A stretch of DNA of 61,418 bases from Hyphomicrobiales bacterium (GTDB taxonomy: Bacteria > Pseudomonadota > Alphaproteobacteria > Rhizobiales > Xanthobacteraceae), in contig WHTP01000019.1 in NCBI GenBank assembly GCA_009377695.1, positions 1-61,418 of the forward strand, in the 5' to 3' direction. The translations under genes and the position numbers were made by a program. The stretch's first letter is position 1. Every line of letters starts with the position of its first letter. Positions 29,439-38,597 of the stretch are shown here, one piece after another. The notes below the pieces were generated by a model, which saw nothing but the letters and a program-made list of their open reading frames with translations, had not been told where the DNA came from and did no database searches.

Positions 29439-30815
29439 TCACCGCCACGCATCAAGCTCCGGAACCTCGAAATCCTCCCAGCCGGGCACGTCCGCCACCT
29501 CGGAGAACGGCTTGCCGAACGGCCGGGTGGCATCGACGCCGATTGCCGACGCCGTGCGCATCGGCCGCGCGACCTTGGGGTCGTCGATCGAGGGATCGGA
29601 CGGGCCTGCAGGGATGTCGCCGACGATGATCACATCCTCCTGCGGCTGCGTCCGGAACGCCATCGCCCATTCCACCTCGGCGGAATTGTGCACGTCGATG
29701 TCGGGCTCAACGATGACGGTCCATTTCGGCCGGATGTTGCTCGACATGGCGTTGAGGATGACCTGCCGCGGCTCGCCTTTGAAGCGGGGCTTCATCGCGA
29801 TCACGACGAAGAACGACACGCCGGCAGATGCCCGTACCGACACGTCGACCACGGTCGGGAACTGCGCTTTCAGCGCGCGCAGGAACGACGCCTCGAACGG
29901 GATCTGCTTGAGGATGTGGTTTTCGGTCACCGGTTTGCCGGTGAGCAGGCCCTGGAAGATCGGCTGCTTGCGGTGGGTGATGGCGGTGATCTTCGCCACC
30001 GGCTTCAGCGAAGCGGGCGTGTAATAGCCGGTGTACTCGCCGAGCGGACCCTCCATCACCGTGTTGTTCATGTCGACTTCGAACTCGATCACGACTTCCG
30101 ACGTTGCCGGCACCTCGACATCGCAGGTCTTGCAGGGCGTCAGCTCGACCGGCGCGCCGCGCAAGCCGCCGGCGACCTCCCAGTCGTTGGTCTGGTCCGG
30201 CACCTGCACCTGGCAGGTATAGGCGAGGATCGGATCGACGCCGATGATCAGTGCGGCCTTGGGCGTGACGCCCATCTGCTGGCACTTGGTCAGGTTCTTG
30301 CCGAAGCGGTGAAACGGCTGCGCCGAGAACGAGACCGTGTCCTTGTCGAGGATCAGGAATCGGTAGTGCCCGATGTCCGGCACGCCGGTCTCCGGGTCCT
30401 TCGAGACGACGATCCCGGGCGTGATGTAAGGCCCGCCGTCCTTCGGGCTGTAGGTCGGGATCGGGAAGCGCCTGATATCGATGTCATCCGTGATGACCAC
30501 TTCCTGGCAGGGCGCGCCGCCGCCATTGCTGATCTTCGGCTTGATCGGATTGTTCAGCCCGTCGAGCACCTTCTGGGTGACGTTCTTCTCGTCGGTTTCG
30601 AACGCGATGAGCGCGTGCTTGCGGCTGGAATACACGCCACAGACCAGCGGAAACTCGGTGCCGTTCTTGTTGAATCTCGTCGCCTTGCGGCCCTTGGCAT
30701 AGGCGTGCTTGAGCGCCTTGCCGACGTCGGTGAGCGTGATCGGCTGGTTGATGTCGACGAGCTCGCCTTGCTGGCGCATGACATCGAGGAACTGACGGAA
30801 ATCGTGGAACGGCAT
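29439..30815 (-). CDS. UbiD-family decarboxylase
   Basis: A 458-residue prenylated-FMN-dependent (de)carboxylase. UbiD-type features include FPLVCGVYSSRKHAL, the FPIPTYSPKDGGPYITPGIV block, AQPFHRFGKNLTKCQQMG and EFEVDMNNTVMEGPLGEYTGYY, where the E-x-R-E-type acidic catalytic residues are expected. It would reversibly decarboxylate an unsaturated or aromatic carboxylate. No UbiX-type flavin prenyltransferase gene is in the window, so cofactor must come from elsewhere. It is in a same-strand series with two amidohydrolases, a Rieske ferredoxin and a CocE hydrolase. Confidence 0.88.
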   Translation of the reverse strand: MPFHDFRQFLDVMRQQGELVDINQPITLTDVGKALKHAYAKGRKATRFNKNGTEFPLVCGVYSSRKHALIAFETDEKNVTQKVLDGLNNPIKPKISNGGGAPCQEVVITDDIDIRRFPIPTYSPKDGGPYITPGIVVSKDPETGVPDIGHYRFLILDKDTVSFSAQPFHRFGKNLTKCQQMGVTPKAALIIGVDPILAYTCQVQVPDQTNDWEVAGGLRGAPVELTPCKTCDVEVPATSEVVIEFEVDMNNTVMEGPLGEYTGYYTPASLKPVAKITAITHRKQPIFQGLLTGKPVTENHILKQIPFEASFLRALKAQFPTVVDVSVRASAGVSFFVVIAMKPRFKGEPRQVILNAMSSNIRPKWTVIVEPDIDVHNSAEVEWAMAFRTQPQEDVIIVGDIPAGPSDPSIDDPKVARPMRTASAIGVDATRPFGKPFSEVADVPGWEDFEVPELDAWR

Positions 30816-30978
30816 CGTGAGGAGTCTCCGGGCTGGTCGCTCCTACCGAAAGCCAGCGGAGCACCTCATGCGTCATTATCGCGCGCTGCTGTTGCCCGCG
30901 CAAACCGCAACGACCTCACTCGCTGGCGCACGATCGCGGCCAAGGCCGGCATGAAGGGGAGTAACGGCGCCGCATGCC

Positions 30979-31142
30979 CTTCATCCGTCCCCCTGAGGTG
31001 GCCGGCCACAGGCGCGTTTGCGCGCGTCTTCAACGCCCTCTGGCCGGCCCCTCGAAGGGCGACGGCCAACAGCCTCGCGGAACGTGGCCGTGCGTCCTTC
31101 GGGGCCCGGCCTGCGGCGGCCGGGCACCTCTGGATGACGACG
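30979..31142. repeat. palindromic repeat R2, long copy
   Basis: CATCCGTCCCCCTGAGGTGG at the left and CACCTCTGGATGACGACGAG at the right are inverted ends around GGCC-rich hairpins with CCTCGAAGGGCGACGG. It fills most of the 345-base gap 30816-31160; the rest (30816-30978) shows no gene. Confidence 0.65.
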
Positions 31143-31160
31143 AGAGAGTTGCTGTCGTGG

Positions 31161-32225
31161 CTATAGCCCAAGCAGCCGCTTCGCATTCCCTCCCGCAATC
31201 GCGGCAATCGTCGTCGCGTCGAATCCATCCACGCCCGCCACATGCCCGATCGGATCGTAATCCGCCATGTCGAAGGGATAGTCGGTGCCCATGATGACGT
31301 GGTCGGCGCCGTAGAGCCGCACCAGTTCGGCGAGTTGATACGGCGTGAACACCACCGAGTCGAAATAGATCTTCTTGAGATAGCTGGTCGGTGGATGCGG
31401 CAAGTCGCCATGCGCGTCCGAACGCGCGCCCCAGGCGTGATCGATGCGGCCGGAATAAGCGCCGAGATAGCCGCCGCCGTGCACGGCGAGGATCTTCAGC
31501 TTCGGGTGCCGCTCGATCACGCCGTCGAAGATCAGATAATGCAGCGCAACCGTCGTATCGAGTGGATTGCCGATGGTGTTGTTGAAGGAGAAGCGCGACA
31601 AGCGTTTTGCTTCACTGAAGCCGAGCGGATGCAGCACGATCAGCGCCCGCAATTCCTCCGCCTTGCGCCAGAACGGCGCGAACGCGGGATCGGACAGCTC
31701 CTGGCCGTTCACATTAGTGAGGATCTGCACGCCCTTGAGTTTTAGCGTCTTCACACAGCGCTCCAGCTCTTTGGCGGCCTCTTCGCCGTCTGGCATCGGC
31801 GCGCTGCCAAGCCCCGCGAAGCGGTCGGGCTTGCCGGCGACGTATTCCGCGATGCCGTCATTGACGATGCGCGCCGCTTGCACCGCGATCTCTGGTGGCA
31901 CGGTGTAGTAACACTGCGGCGGTGGCGGCATGACCAACTGGAAATCGACACCCATGGCGTCGAGGTCTTTGAGGCGCTGATCATAGCCGGTGATGCGCGT
32001 GCGGATGTCTGCTTCCTGCTTCTGGTTGAGCGCGCGGGTCTCCGGCGTGGCGTATTGCACCAGCGGATTCTTCATCGGATCTAGATGCGGTTTCACGAAG
32101 TCCGCCGCCGCCGGGATCGCGACATGGGAGTGGATGTCGACGGTGATGCCCTTCGGCCGTGCATCTCGACCCGGCCTGCCGTGCTTGCGCGCAGCCGTCT
32201 GCTCGTACTTATTCCACTGGGTCAT
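31161..32225 (-). CDS. amidohydrolase-2 family protein (ACMSD/resorcylate-decarboxylase-like)
   Basis: A 354-residue TIM-barrel metalloenzyme. Metal-site features are DIHSHVAIP (HxH), VLHPLGFSEAKR, LAVHGGGYLGAYSGRIDHAW and MGTDYPFDMADYDP. These match non-oxidative decarboxylases such as ACMSD and gamma-resorcylate decarboxylase more than simple amidases. Its start overlaps the stop of the CocE hydrolase gene (ATGA, 32222-32225), so translation is coupled. A pairing with the UbiD protein suggests sequential removal of carboxyl groups (inference). Confidence 0.88.
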   Translation of the reverse strand: MTQWNKYEQTAARKHGRPGRDARPKGITVDIHSHVAIPAAADFVKPHLDPMKNPLVQYATPETRALNQKQEADIRTRITGYDQRLKDLDAMGVDFQLVMPPPPQCYYTVPPEIAVQAARIVNDGIAEYVAGKPDRFAGLGSAPMPDGEEAAKELERCVKTLKLKGVQILTNVNGQELSDPAFAPFWRKAEELRALIVLHPLGFSEAKRLSRFSFNNTIGNPLDTTVALHYLIFDGVIERHPKLKILAVHGGGYLGAYSGRIDHAWGARSDAHGDLPHPPTSYLKKIYFDSVVFTPYQLAELVRLYGADHVIMGTDYPFDMADYDPIGHVAGVDGFDATTIAAIAGGNAKRLLGL

Positions 32226-34051
32226 CGGGCTTTCCGGCTGGACTTGCGTGATGTGGTCTTGGCTGTCTTGGACTTGCGTGCGGGTTTCGACTTCTGCGGC
32301 GGGATCAGCGGCAGTAGCAGGCAGCTCTGCCGTCTGCCACCGAAATGCAGCGTAGTGACGCCGGAGAAAATCTTCGGCGGCCGGTCGCGCGGATCGTCGT
32401 GCAGGAACGGGCCGCAGCCGGTCAATTCGTTCTTGAAGTTCGAGAGCTTGCCGCCGCTCGGGCCGGGATAGACATAATCCTTGCCGCGGATCGACAGGCC
32501 AAGCCGGTAGCCCTTCGGAACGACAATTGAGGTCGGCCAGATTTCGATGTCGAGCTCAACCACTTCGCCCTTCTTGAGCGGCTGCTTCTTGTCGTGGGTG
32601 TGATAGGGCCGCCACGGCGTGGATAGCTTCTTGTCGAGCTTGCGATGCGACGCACGCAGCCATCCCTGCGCAACCGGCGTGTGCGGATCGATCGCGCCCT
32701 GGAACACGACTTCCTTCATCTCCGGCGAGAACACCCGCACCACCACGAAGATGTCGGCGTCGTTGGTCGACGAGGATACGTAGAGCTTGAGCGACGACGG
32801 CCCCGTGATCTCGACGTCGTCCTTTGCTGGGTCGGTCAGGAAGGTCACACCGTCGCCCATGGCGTCAAAGCTGATGCTCGGTGCCTTGCCTTTGGCCGGC
32901 GTCGCTCGCAGCGACTGATCGAGTGTGTGCAGATGGAGCTTGTGCCAACGCGTGCGCTTGAGCGGCCATTCATCCTCGTGGCGCTCGACGAATTTGTCGG
33001 TGTGCCGTACCTGAAGCTGCACGCGCGGCTGCCTGTCCCAACCGTTCTTCTTGCCATGCAGGAAATAATCGAAGAAGCGCAACTGCAGTTCGCGGCCGTA
33101 GTCGGTGTAGAAATGCGTCCAGTGCTCGATGCCGTGCACTTCGAGCCATTTGTCCTCCGCCGCCGCGCGATAAAAACCTTCGAAGTTCCCGCGCGGATGC
33201 AGCGGCTGGCCGCCCCAGTTGGCGGTCGACAGGAACGGCGTCTTCACCTTCGACCAGATTGGCGAGCGGGCGCGGTGATAGTCGTCTTCCAGCGGATGCG
33301 CACGAATATCGTCGCCGAACGGCACGCGATTGCTGGCGAGCTCTTCGTTCGACAGCGTCTCCGGCCCGCACACCAGCTCGCCATGCACGCGGCTCCTTTT
33401 TCCGCGCTCGCCGGCGCCGTACTGCACGGTCTTCACCTGCATGTCGTACCAGTTCTCCCAGAACGTACAGAGAATGCCGCCGTGGTGCGTCATGTCGCGG
33501 TGCCAGTCGGCACAACCCTCCCAGATGCACATCGCGGCAAGATGCGGCGGCTGCAGCGTTGCGATATGCCACTGGTTCGAGCCGTAATAGGAGATGCCGT
33601 TGAGCCCGACCTTGCCGTTCGACCAGGGCTGCACGGCAGCCCATTCGATGCAGTTGTAGAAATCTTTGGTCTCGCGCGGCGAGAACGGATCGATCCGGCC
33701 GGGCGAGCAACCGGCGCCGCGCGAGTCCACGCGCATGCAGGCGTAATCGTGCGGCACCCATTTTTCCGGATCGACGACCTCCCATTGCTGGTAAAGGTTT
33801 GACGAGCCCGCAGTCACGTCGGGATGCTCGCGCGCCATCCGCTCCCACGCGCTCGGGTATCCATCTTGGAATGCAAGCCCTTTCGCATAGGGGCCATAGC
33901 TGAGAATGACGGGATAAAGGCCGTCCTTGACCGGCCGGAACACGTCGGCGCGCAGAACCAATCCGTCGTCCATCGTGATGGGCACATCCCAGTCGATGCG
34001 CATACCACTGCGGACTTCGCTGCGGGGTGTGAGGCGAGGGCGGTCGTCCAT
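32222..34051 (-). CDS. CocE/NonD-family alpha/beta hydrolase
   Basis: A 609-residue X-prolyl-peptidase/cocaine-esterase-like hydrolase. The N-terminal alpha/beta domain has VILSYGPYAKG, CMRVDSRGAGCSPG and the nucleophile GLNGISYYGSNQW. The C-terminal beta-sandwich domain begins around FDAMGDGVTFLTDPAK. It cleaves ester or amide bonds. Unusually, the C terminus is a Lys/Arg/Ser-rich tail. The start is the ATG at 34051, with AGGTTT upstream. It is first of a coupled pair with the amidohydrolase and 82 bases downstream of a Bug gene, so uptake and hydrolysis of the same substrate are plausible. Confidence 0.88.
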   Translation of the reverse strand: MDDRPRLTPRSEVRSGMRIDWDVPITMDDGLVLRADVFRPVKDGLYPVILSYGPYAKGLAFQDGYPSAWERMAREHPDVTAGSSNLYQQWEVVDPEKWVPHDYACMRVDSRGAGCSPGRIDPFSPRETKDFYNCIEWAAVQPWSNGKVGLNGISYYGSNQWHIATLQPPHLAAMCIWEGCADWHRDMTHHGGILCTFWENWYDMQVKTVQYGAGERGKRSRVHGELVCGPETLSNEELASNRVPFGDDIRAHPLEDDYHRARSPIWSKVKTPFLSTANWGGQPLHPRGNFEGFYRAAAEDKWLEVHGIEHWTHFYTDYGRELQLRFFDYFLHGKKNGWDRQPRVQLQVRHTDKFVERHEDEWPLKRTRWHKLHLHTLDQSLRATPAKGKAPSISFDAMGDGVTFLTDPAKDDVEITGPSSLKLYVSSSTNDADIFVVVRVFSPEMKEVVFQGAIDPHTPVAQGWLRASHRKLDKKLSTPWRPYHTHDKKQPLKKGEVVELDIEIWPTSIVVPKGYRLGLSIRGKDYVYPGPSGGKLSNFKNELTGCGPFLHDDPRDRPPKIFSGVTTLHFGGRRQSCLLLPLIPPQKSKPARKSKTAKTTSRKSSRKAR

Positions 34052-34133
34052 GGTCAAACCTACTGCGTTGGAGATGCGATATACCTCTATCCGGGAATGA
34101 GCAGCGGAGAGATTCGAATCGAACGGAGCATGT

Positions 34134-35159
34134 TTAGTTCGGCGCGATCAATTGCTTCGCCCGCGCGACCGTCTCCGGTGAAGACGAATAAATCTCGCGA
34201 GCCACGCGCTCCAGCTCCTGTCCCTTGCCGGGGTCGGGCTCAAGCCTGATCTTGCGCGCATCCTCCCTGAAGCGCGGGTCCTGCATCGTCCGCTCGAAGG
34301 CAGTGCGCAGCGTATCGCGGACGTCCGGCAACAGTCCTGGCGGCGCGGCAAACGGAAAGCCGAACACCTGCGGCGCCACCAGGAGATGCAAGGCCTGACG
34401 GTCGAGGTCGGTCTTGGCGAAATCGAGGATCAGCGGCACGTCCGGCAATTCCGGATGCTTGGTCAGCGCGAACTGCATGATCGGCCTGACCTTTCGGTCG
34501 CGCACCCAGTCCGGGACCGCGGCCTTGAGCGCCTGCCAGCTATAGCCGCAGCGACCACCAGCCTCGCCACGCTCCATGGCGAGGTTCATGGCGGTGCCGC
34601 CGGGATAGCCGGTCACGGCCCTGATTTTGGCGCCGGTCAGCCGCTGGAGGAGGTTGACCTGCCAGGCCTCGTTGCCGTCGCCGGCGACAACCAGTTCATG
34701 GGCCTTCAGGTCGGCCACGTTCTGCACGCGCGCGGTATGCCAGACGATGCAGGTATCGGTGGTCGAGGATGGCGTTCCAAGCCAGGTCATGTCCTGCAGC
34801 TTGAACGGCAGCACGACGTCGCCCACGAGCTGTTCGTTCACCTGTCCGCGGTGCAGCATCCCCATCTCGGTGCCGTCGCGCGGCGCCGTGTTGGCCAGGA
34901 GGCCGGCAAGCCGCCGCCCGCCCGCACCCGGCGTGTTCTTCGCAACGACGTTCGGATGGCCCGGCAGATGATTGCCGATGTGCCGCGCAACAAGCCGCAT
35001 GATCTGGTCGTTGCCGCCGCCGGGATTGACGCCGACATGCATCGACACCGGCTTGCCGGTGGGGAACGGCGCAGCGGCGGGCTGCGCCACCACAGGAGTC
35101 GTTGTTGACATGCCGACGACAAGCGCAGCGGCGGCGACGATTGTCGACGATTGGCCCAC
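34134..35159 (-). CDS. Bug (TctC-like) periplasmic binding protein
   Basis: A 341-residue binding protein. The leader runs SSTIVAAAALVVGMSTTTP with cleavage near VVAQ. The mature part has VSMHVGVNPGGGNDQIMRL, NVVAKNTPGAGGRRLAG and RDGTEMGMLHRG. The start is a GTG at 35159 after GGGAGGA at ideal spacing; longer frames upstream are not coding. It precedes the CocE and amidohydrolase genes on the same strand and probably supplies their pathway with a carboxylated substrate. Confidence 0.87.
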   Translation of the reverse strand: MGQSSTIVAAAALVVGMSTTTPVVAQPAAAPFPTGKPVSMHVGVNPGGGNDQIMRLVARHIGNHLPGHPNVVAKNTPGAGGRRLAGLLANTAPRDGTEMGMLHRGQVNEQLVGDVVLPFKLQDMTWLGTPSSTTDTCIVWHTARVQNVADLKAHELVVAGDGNEAWQVNLLQRLTGAKIRAVTGYPGGTAMNLAMERGEAGGRCGYSWQALKAAVPDWVRDRKVRPIMQFALTKHPELPDVPLILDFAKTDLDRQALHLLVAPQVFGFPFAAPPGLLPDVRDTLRTAFERTMQDPRFREDARKIRLEPDPGKGQELERVAREIYSSSPETVARAKQLIAPN

Positions 35160-35278
35160 GGCATCCTCCCGAATACGATTGTTGTTATGCGCTCGATTAC
35201 ACTCTTGTCCTGCGTGGTGTTCAATCCCCTGAAAGTGGCTGTCGCACGCCGACAAGTCTGGGGGCAGCGTGCCAAGCG

Positions 35279-35773
35279 TCAGAAGATATACGGAAGCCAG
35301 CGCTTCACGCGGGCGCAATAAGCATCGTACTCGGCGCCGAAGGCAGCGTGCAGCCGCTTCTCGTCCTCCAATACGCGGCGATGAAACCAGACCGCCCGCG
35401 CCGCCAGCAGGATCAGCGCGAACCACGATCGAAATGCGATCGCGACCCCGGCCAGGAAAATGAGATGACCGAGATACATCGGGTTGCGCGTCAGCGCATA
35501 GGGGCCTTGATCCAGAATCCGGTCCGGCATGGTCTCCATGCCGGGACCACCGCCGGCGCGCGGGCCGCGGTAGCGGCCGACTAGTTTGTATTGCAGGAAA
35601 CCCCACAGCATCACCGGTGTGTCCCACCACGCGATGTTCGGCCATCCGCCTTGCCAAGCGAACTCGAATGCAATCACCATCAGCGGACACAGGATGAAGG
35701 TCTGGACCGGCGTGCGTCCAAGCCAGCGCAGCAACGCTTCTCCCGCGGATGGCTTCTCTTTGCCAGTGTGCAT
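35279..35773 (-). CDS. isoprenylcysteine-methyltransferase-like membrane protein
   Basis: A 164-residue protein with about four hydrophobic helices and the ICMT/PEMT C-terminal motif: GPYALTRNPMYLGHLIFLAGVAI followed by EDEKRLHAAFGAEYDAYCARVKRWLP, written here in two parts of one domain. It would use S-adenosylmethionine to methylate a lipid or small molecule, or have another role, as bacterial members are poorly known. The ATG at 35773 follows GGAGGGA. It is divergent from the Bug gene at 35863 (89-base shared control region) and precedes the Bug gene at 35159 on its own strand. Confidence 0.82.
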   Translation of the reverse strand: MHTGKEKPSAGEALLRWLGRTPVQTFILCPLMVIAFEFAWQGGWPNIAWWDTPVMLWGFLQYKLVGRYRGPRAGGGPGMETMPDRILDQGPYALTRNPMYLGHLIFLAGVAIAFRSWFALILLAARAVWFHRRVLEDEKRLHAAFGAEYDAYCARVKRWLPYIF

Positions 35774-35862
35774 GACATCCCTCCGCTCGCGTGCGCTTCC
35801 GTCGCCTTGTCCTGTCGCCCCTATGGCGGATATCGTTGCGATAAACAAGAGAGGAAACGTCC

Positions 35863-36960
35863 ATGAAAGAGATCCGTGCACGTGTCACGTTCGCGGCTAT
35901 TTGCGCCACGATATGTGCCGTCGTCAGCCCAGGTGTGACAGTCGCCGCCGCGCAGCAGCCCTATTACAAGGGCAAGCGAATCTCGGTGCTGATCAATTTC
36001 GCCGCCGGCGGTCCTGCTGACATCGAGAGCCGGATATTCGCCAGGCATCTCGTCAAGCATATCGACGGCGCGCCAAACCTCGTGATCCAGAACATGGACG
36101 GCGCCGGCGGCCTGATCGGCGCGCAGTATCTCGGCGAGGTCGCGGCCAAGGACGGCACCGCCATCGGCGCGCTCACCGGCGCCGCCTGGATCTATGCCAG
36201 CGATCCGGCGCGCTGGCGCGTGGACTTCCGCAAATACGAATTCATCGCGCGCAGCCCGTCGACGACTATCCATTTCGTGCGCACCGACGTGCCTCCCGGC
36301 ATCAAGACGCCGGAAGACATCATCAAGGCGCAGGGCCTGATCGGCGGCGGGCTCTCCGCCGACACCTCGAAGGACCTGCGTATGCGGCTCGGCCTCGACA
36401 TGCTGGGCGTGCCGTATCAATACGTCACCGGATATCGTTCGTCGCCGCCGGCGCGGCTCGCCTTGCAGCGTGGCGAAATCCACATGTTCGCGGAATCGCC
36501 GCCGAGCTACCGGTCTGTCGTGGTGCCGCAACTGATCGCGAGCGGCATTGCGATCCCGGTCTGGTATGACGAAGTTGCCGATCCGCCGGTACCGTCGGGA
36601 CAACTAGAAGGCTTGTCGATCCCGTCGTTCCCGCAGCTCTACAAGAAGCTCAAGGGTACGATGCCGTCCGGCGAGTACTGGGAGGCCTATCGCACGCTTT
36701 ACGAGATGAACAATTCACTGTTGCGCTTGGTGGCACTGCCGCCGGGCGCGCCGCGTGAAGCGGTCGAGGCCTTGCGCCGGGCGGTCACGCGGCTCGCGCA
36801 CGACAAGGAGTTCGCCGCGGAGTCGAAGAAAGTCATCGAGTACGTACCGGAATATGAGACCGCGCCCGATCTGACCGAGCAGGTCGGCAAGGTGATGGTG
36901 GTGACGCCCAAGATGCGCGACTACATCAACGCCTACATGCGCAACGTCCCGAAGAAGTAA
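35863..36960 (+). CDS. Bug (TctC-like) periplasmic binding protein
   Basis: A 365-residue binding protein with signal peptide (1-28, ending AAAQ). Features are ISVLINFAAGGPADIESRIF, LVIQNMDGAGGLIGAQYL and KDGTAIGALTG. It is a close paralogue of the next gene over its whole length (shared SKDLR.RLGLDMLGVP, YVTGYRSS.PARLALQRGEI, SESPPSYR-like blocks), so a tandem duplication is likely. The start has GAGAGGAAA upstream. A good terminator follows at 37048, so each copy seems to have its own transcript. Confidence 0.9.
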   Translation: MKEIRARVTFAAICATICAVVSPGVTVAAAQQPYYKGKRISVLINFAAGGPADIESRIFARHLVKHIDGAPNLVIQNMDGAGGLIGAQYLGEVAAKDGTAIGALTGAAWIYASDPARWRVDFRKYEFIARSPSTTIHFVRTDVPPGIKTPEDIIKAQGLIGGGLSADTSKDLRMRLGLDMLGVPYQYVTGYRSSPPARLALQRGEIHMFAESPPSYRSVVVPQLIASGIAIPVWYDEVADPPVPSGQLEGLSIPSFPQLYKKLKGTMPSGEYWEAYRTLYEMNNSLLRLVALPPGAPREAVEALRRAVTRLAHDKEFAAESKKVIEYVPEYETAPDLTEQVGKVMVVTPKMRDYINAYMRNVPKK

Positions 36961-36981
36961 GTTTTGCCGAGGCGCCTCTCT

Positions 36982-37047
36982 GCGTCATCCTGAGGAGGCG
37001 CGAAAGCGCCGTCTCGAAGGGGATCGAGACGGTCACATGCTCGAGAC
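36982..37047. repeat. palindromic repeat R2
   Basis: TGCGTCATCCTGAGGAGGCG and GCGCCGTCTCGAAGG are followed by ATCGAGACGG and TCGAGACG. It lies between the tandem Bug genes, just before the terminator. Confidence 0.6.
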
Positions 37048-37083
37048 GCCCGCATGAAGCAATGTCTATGCGGGCTTCTTTTG
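37048..37083 (+). terminator. intrinsic terminator after the first tandem Bug gene
   Basis: GCCCGCAT (37048-37055) pairs with ATGCGGGC (37068-37075) across a 12-base loop, followed by TTCTTTTG. Confidence 0.75.
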
Positions 37084-37229
37084 TGAAGCGGGCTCCTCGG
37101 CATCTGGCCGATCGAGAGTCTGCGTCGTGACGCTCACTGCGTCACTGTCGCCGGTCTTGCCGCCTTGTCGGCATCGTCACGACGGGCGTATCGTCGTCGT
37201 AATCACAAAACACGATGGAGGACGCCCCC

Positions 37230-38336
37230 ATGAAACGCGTCATGAAACGCGCCACACGCACCGCGTTGCTTGCGCTCTGCACGATTGCTTCGCTCGCGTT
37301 TGGTGTTCTCCATGCCGCTGCGCAGGAGCCCTACTACAAGGGCAAGCGGATCACGGTGCTGATCAACTTCGCGGCCGGCGGCCCGACCGATCTCGAAGGC
37401 CGCCTGTTCGCGAAGCACATCGCCAAGCATATTGACGGACACCCGACCGTGATCGTGCAGAACATGGACGGCGCCGGTGGCGTGGTCGGCGCGCAGTTCG
37501 TCGGCGAGGTTGCGCCCAAGGACGGTACCGTGATGGGCTATTTCGCCGGCACGTCCTGGGCCTATGTCAGCGATCCCGAACGCTGGCGCGTCGACTTGAA
37601 GTCCTACGAGTTCCTCGCCTACCAGCCCGGCACCACCGTGCATTTCGTACGCACCGATGTGGCGCCCGGTCTGAAGACGCCGGCCGACATCGTGAAAGCG
37701 CAGGGGCTCGTCGCAGGCGGCCTGAGCATCGACACGTCGAAGGACCTGCGGCTGCGGCTCGGCCTCGACATGTTGGGTGTGCCGTTCAAATACGTCACCG
37801 GCTATCGTTCGTCGGCGCCGGCGCGGCTCGCGCTCCAGCGCGGCGAGATCAACATGTTCTCGGAATCCCCGCCGAGCTATCGGGCCGTGGTGATCCCGAC
37901 GCTGGTCGATAAAGGATTGGTGATCCCGGTGTGGTGGGACGACATCCAGGAGGACGGCAATCCGCCGCCGCAGAAGCAGATGGAGGGCCTGTCGATCCCG
38001 ACATTTCCGCAGCTCTATCGGCAGCTCAAAGGCGCCAAGCCGTCCGGCCCGATGTGGGATGCCTACAAGGCGATCTTCGAGATCAACTCGACGCTGCAGC
38101 GGTTGATCGCCTTGCCGCCGGGCACGCCGCGCGCCGCCTATGATGCGCTCAGGACAGCGATCGAGCGGCTGAACGACGATAAGGAGTTCGCCGCCGAGGC
38201 GATGAAGGTCATCAAATTCGTGCCGGAATACCCGACCGCACCCGACATGAGCGCCAAGATCCGCGGCATGCTGGTGGCCTCGCCGGAGATGCGCAAATTC
38301 GTCAACGACTACATGAAGAACGTCCCGAAACGGTGA
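37230..38336 (+). CDS. Bug (TctC-like) periplasmic binding protein
   Basis: A 368-residue binding protein with a basic leader (MKRVMKRATRTALLAL, cleavage near HAAAQ). Features are ITVLINFAAGGPTDLEGRLF, VIVQNMDGAGGVVGAQF and KDGTVMGYFAG. It is a paralogue of the gene at 35863. I placed the start at 37230 because GGAGGA sits directly upstream; the ATG at 37215 would overlap that site. Differences cluster in the second half (an insert with EDGNPPPQKQ), which may change ligand choice. Confidence 0.9.
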   Translation: MKRVMKRATRTALLALCTIASLAFGVLHAAAQEPYYKGKRITVLINFAAGGPTDLEGRLFAKHIAKHIDGHPTVIVQNMDGAGGVVGAQFVGEVAPKDGTVMGYFAGTSWAYVSDPERWRVDLKSYEFLAYQPGTTVHFVRTDVAPGLKTPADIVKAQGLVAGGLSIDTSKDLRLRLGLDMLGVPFKYVTGYRSSAPARLALQRGEINMFSESPPSYRAVVIPTLVDKGLVIPVWWDDIQEDGNPPPQKQMEGLSIPTFPQLYRQLKGAKPSGPMWDAYKAIFEINSTLQRLIALPPGTPRAAYDALRTAIERLNDDKEFAAEAMKVIKFVPEYPTAPDMSAKIRGMLVASPEMRKFVNDYMKNVPKR

Positions 38337-38380
38337 GGGTGACGCCCGTGCATCAGGCGTGAGGTGGGCAGGTCCTCTCG

Positions 38381-38570
38381 CTCCCCTCCACCCATTCGCG
38401 CAGCGAATGGTGGAGAGGGGTCGGGGGTGGGGGCTCTGCTGCTACCACTCCGCAATCAAGGGTCGCCGGCGGCAACTTCGCTTCAGCGATCGCTTTCGAG
38501 AGTGTGCCGCACCGTTCAGGCCCCCCACCCCTGACCCCTCCCCACCGCTTCGCGGGGGGGAACGGAGGGG
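38381..38570. repeat. C-rich palindrome, family R1
   Basis: CTCCCCTCCACCCATTCGCG and CGAATGGTGGAGAGGGG form a hairpin at 38381-38420. A second arm pair with CCCCTGACCCCTCCCC and a GGGGGG stretch lies near 38528-38570. It separates convergent genes at 38336 and 38598. Confidence 0.65.
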
Positions 38571-38597
38571 CCGCGCTCAACCTCACTAGGTCAGCAA

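Noticed and set aside
28856..29533. A longer form of the Rieske ferredoxin starting at 29533
   Set aside because: The extension is translated from the C-rich R1 repeat and from the 3' end of the UbiD gene; the ATG at 29221 has a good ribosome site.
29688..31166. A 492-codon plus-strand frame opposite the UbiD gene
   Set aside because: It shows the same antisense composition and runs through the R2 repeat. The UbiD protein on the minus strand has recognisable family blocks.
34134..35909. A longer form of the Bug gene extending to 35909
   Set aside because: The extra 250 residues overlap the ICMT-like gene in another frame and contain no Bug features. The GTG at 35159 with a GGGAGGA site and a signal peptide is the sound start.
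36982..37047. Repeat copy considered as a promoter or operator for the second tandem Bug gene
   Set aside because: The same sequence recurs between convergent genes (27460) and elsewhere, so it is a dispersed palindrome, not a dedicated regulatory site.
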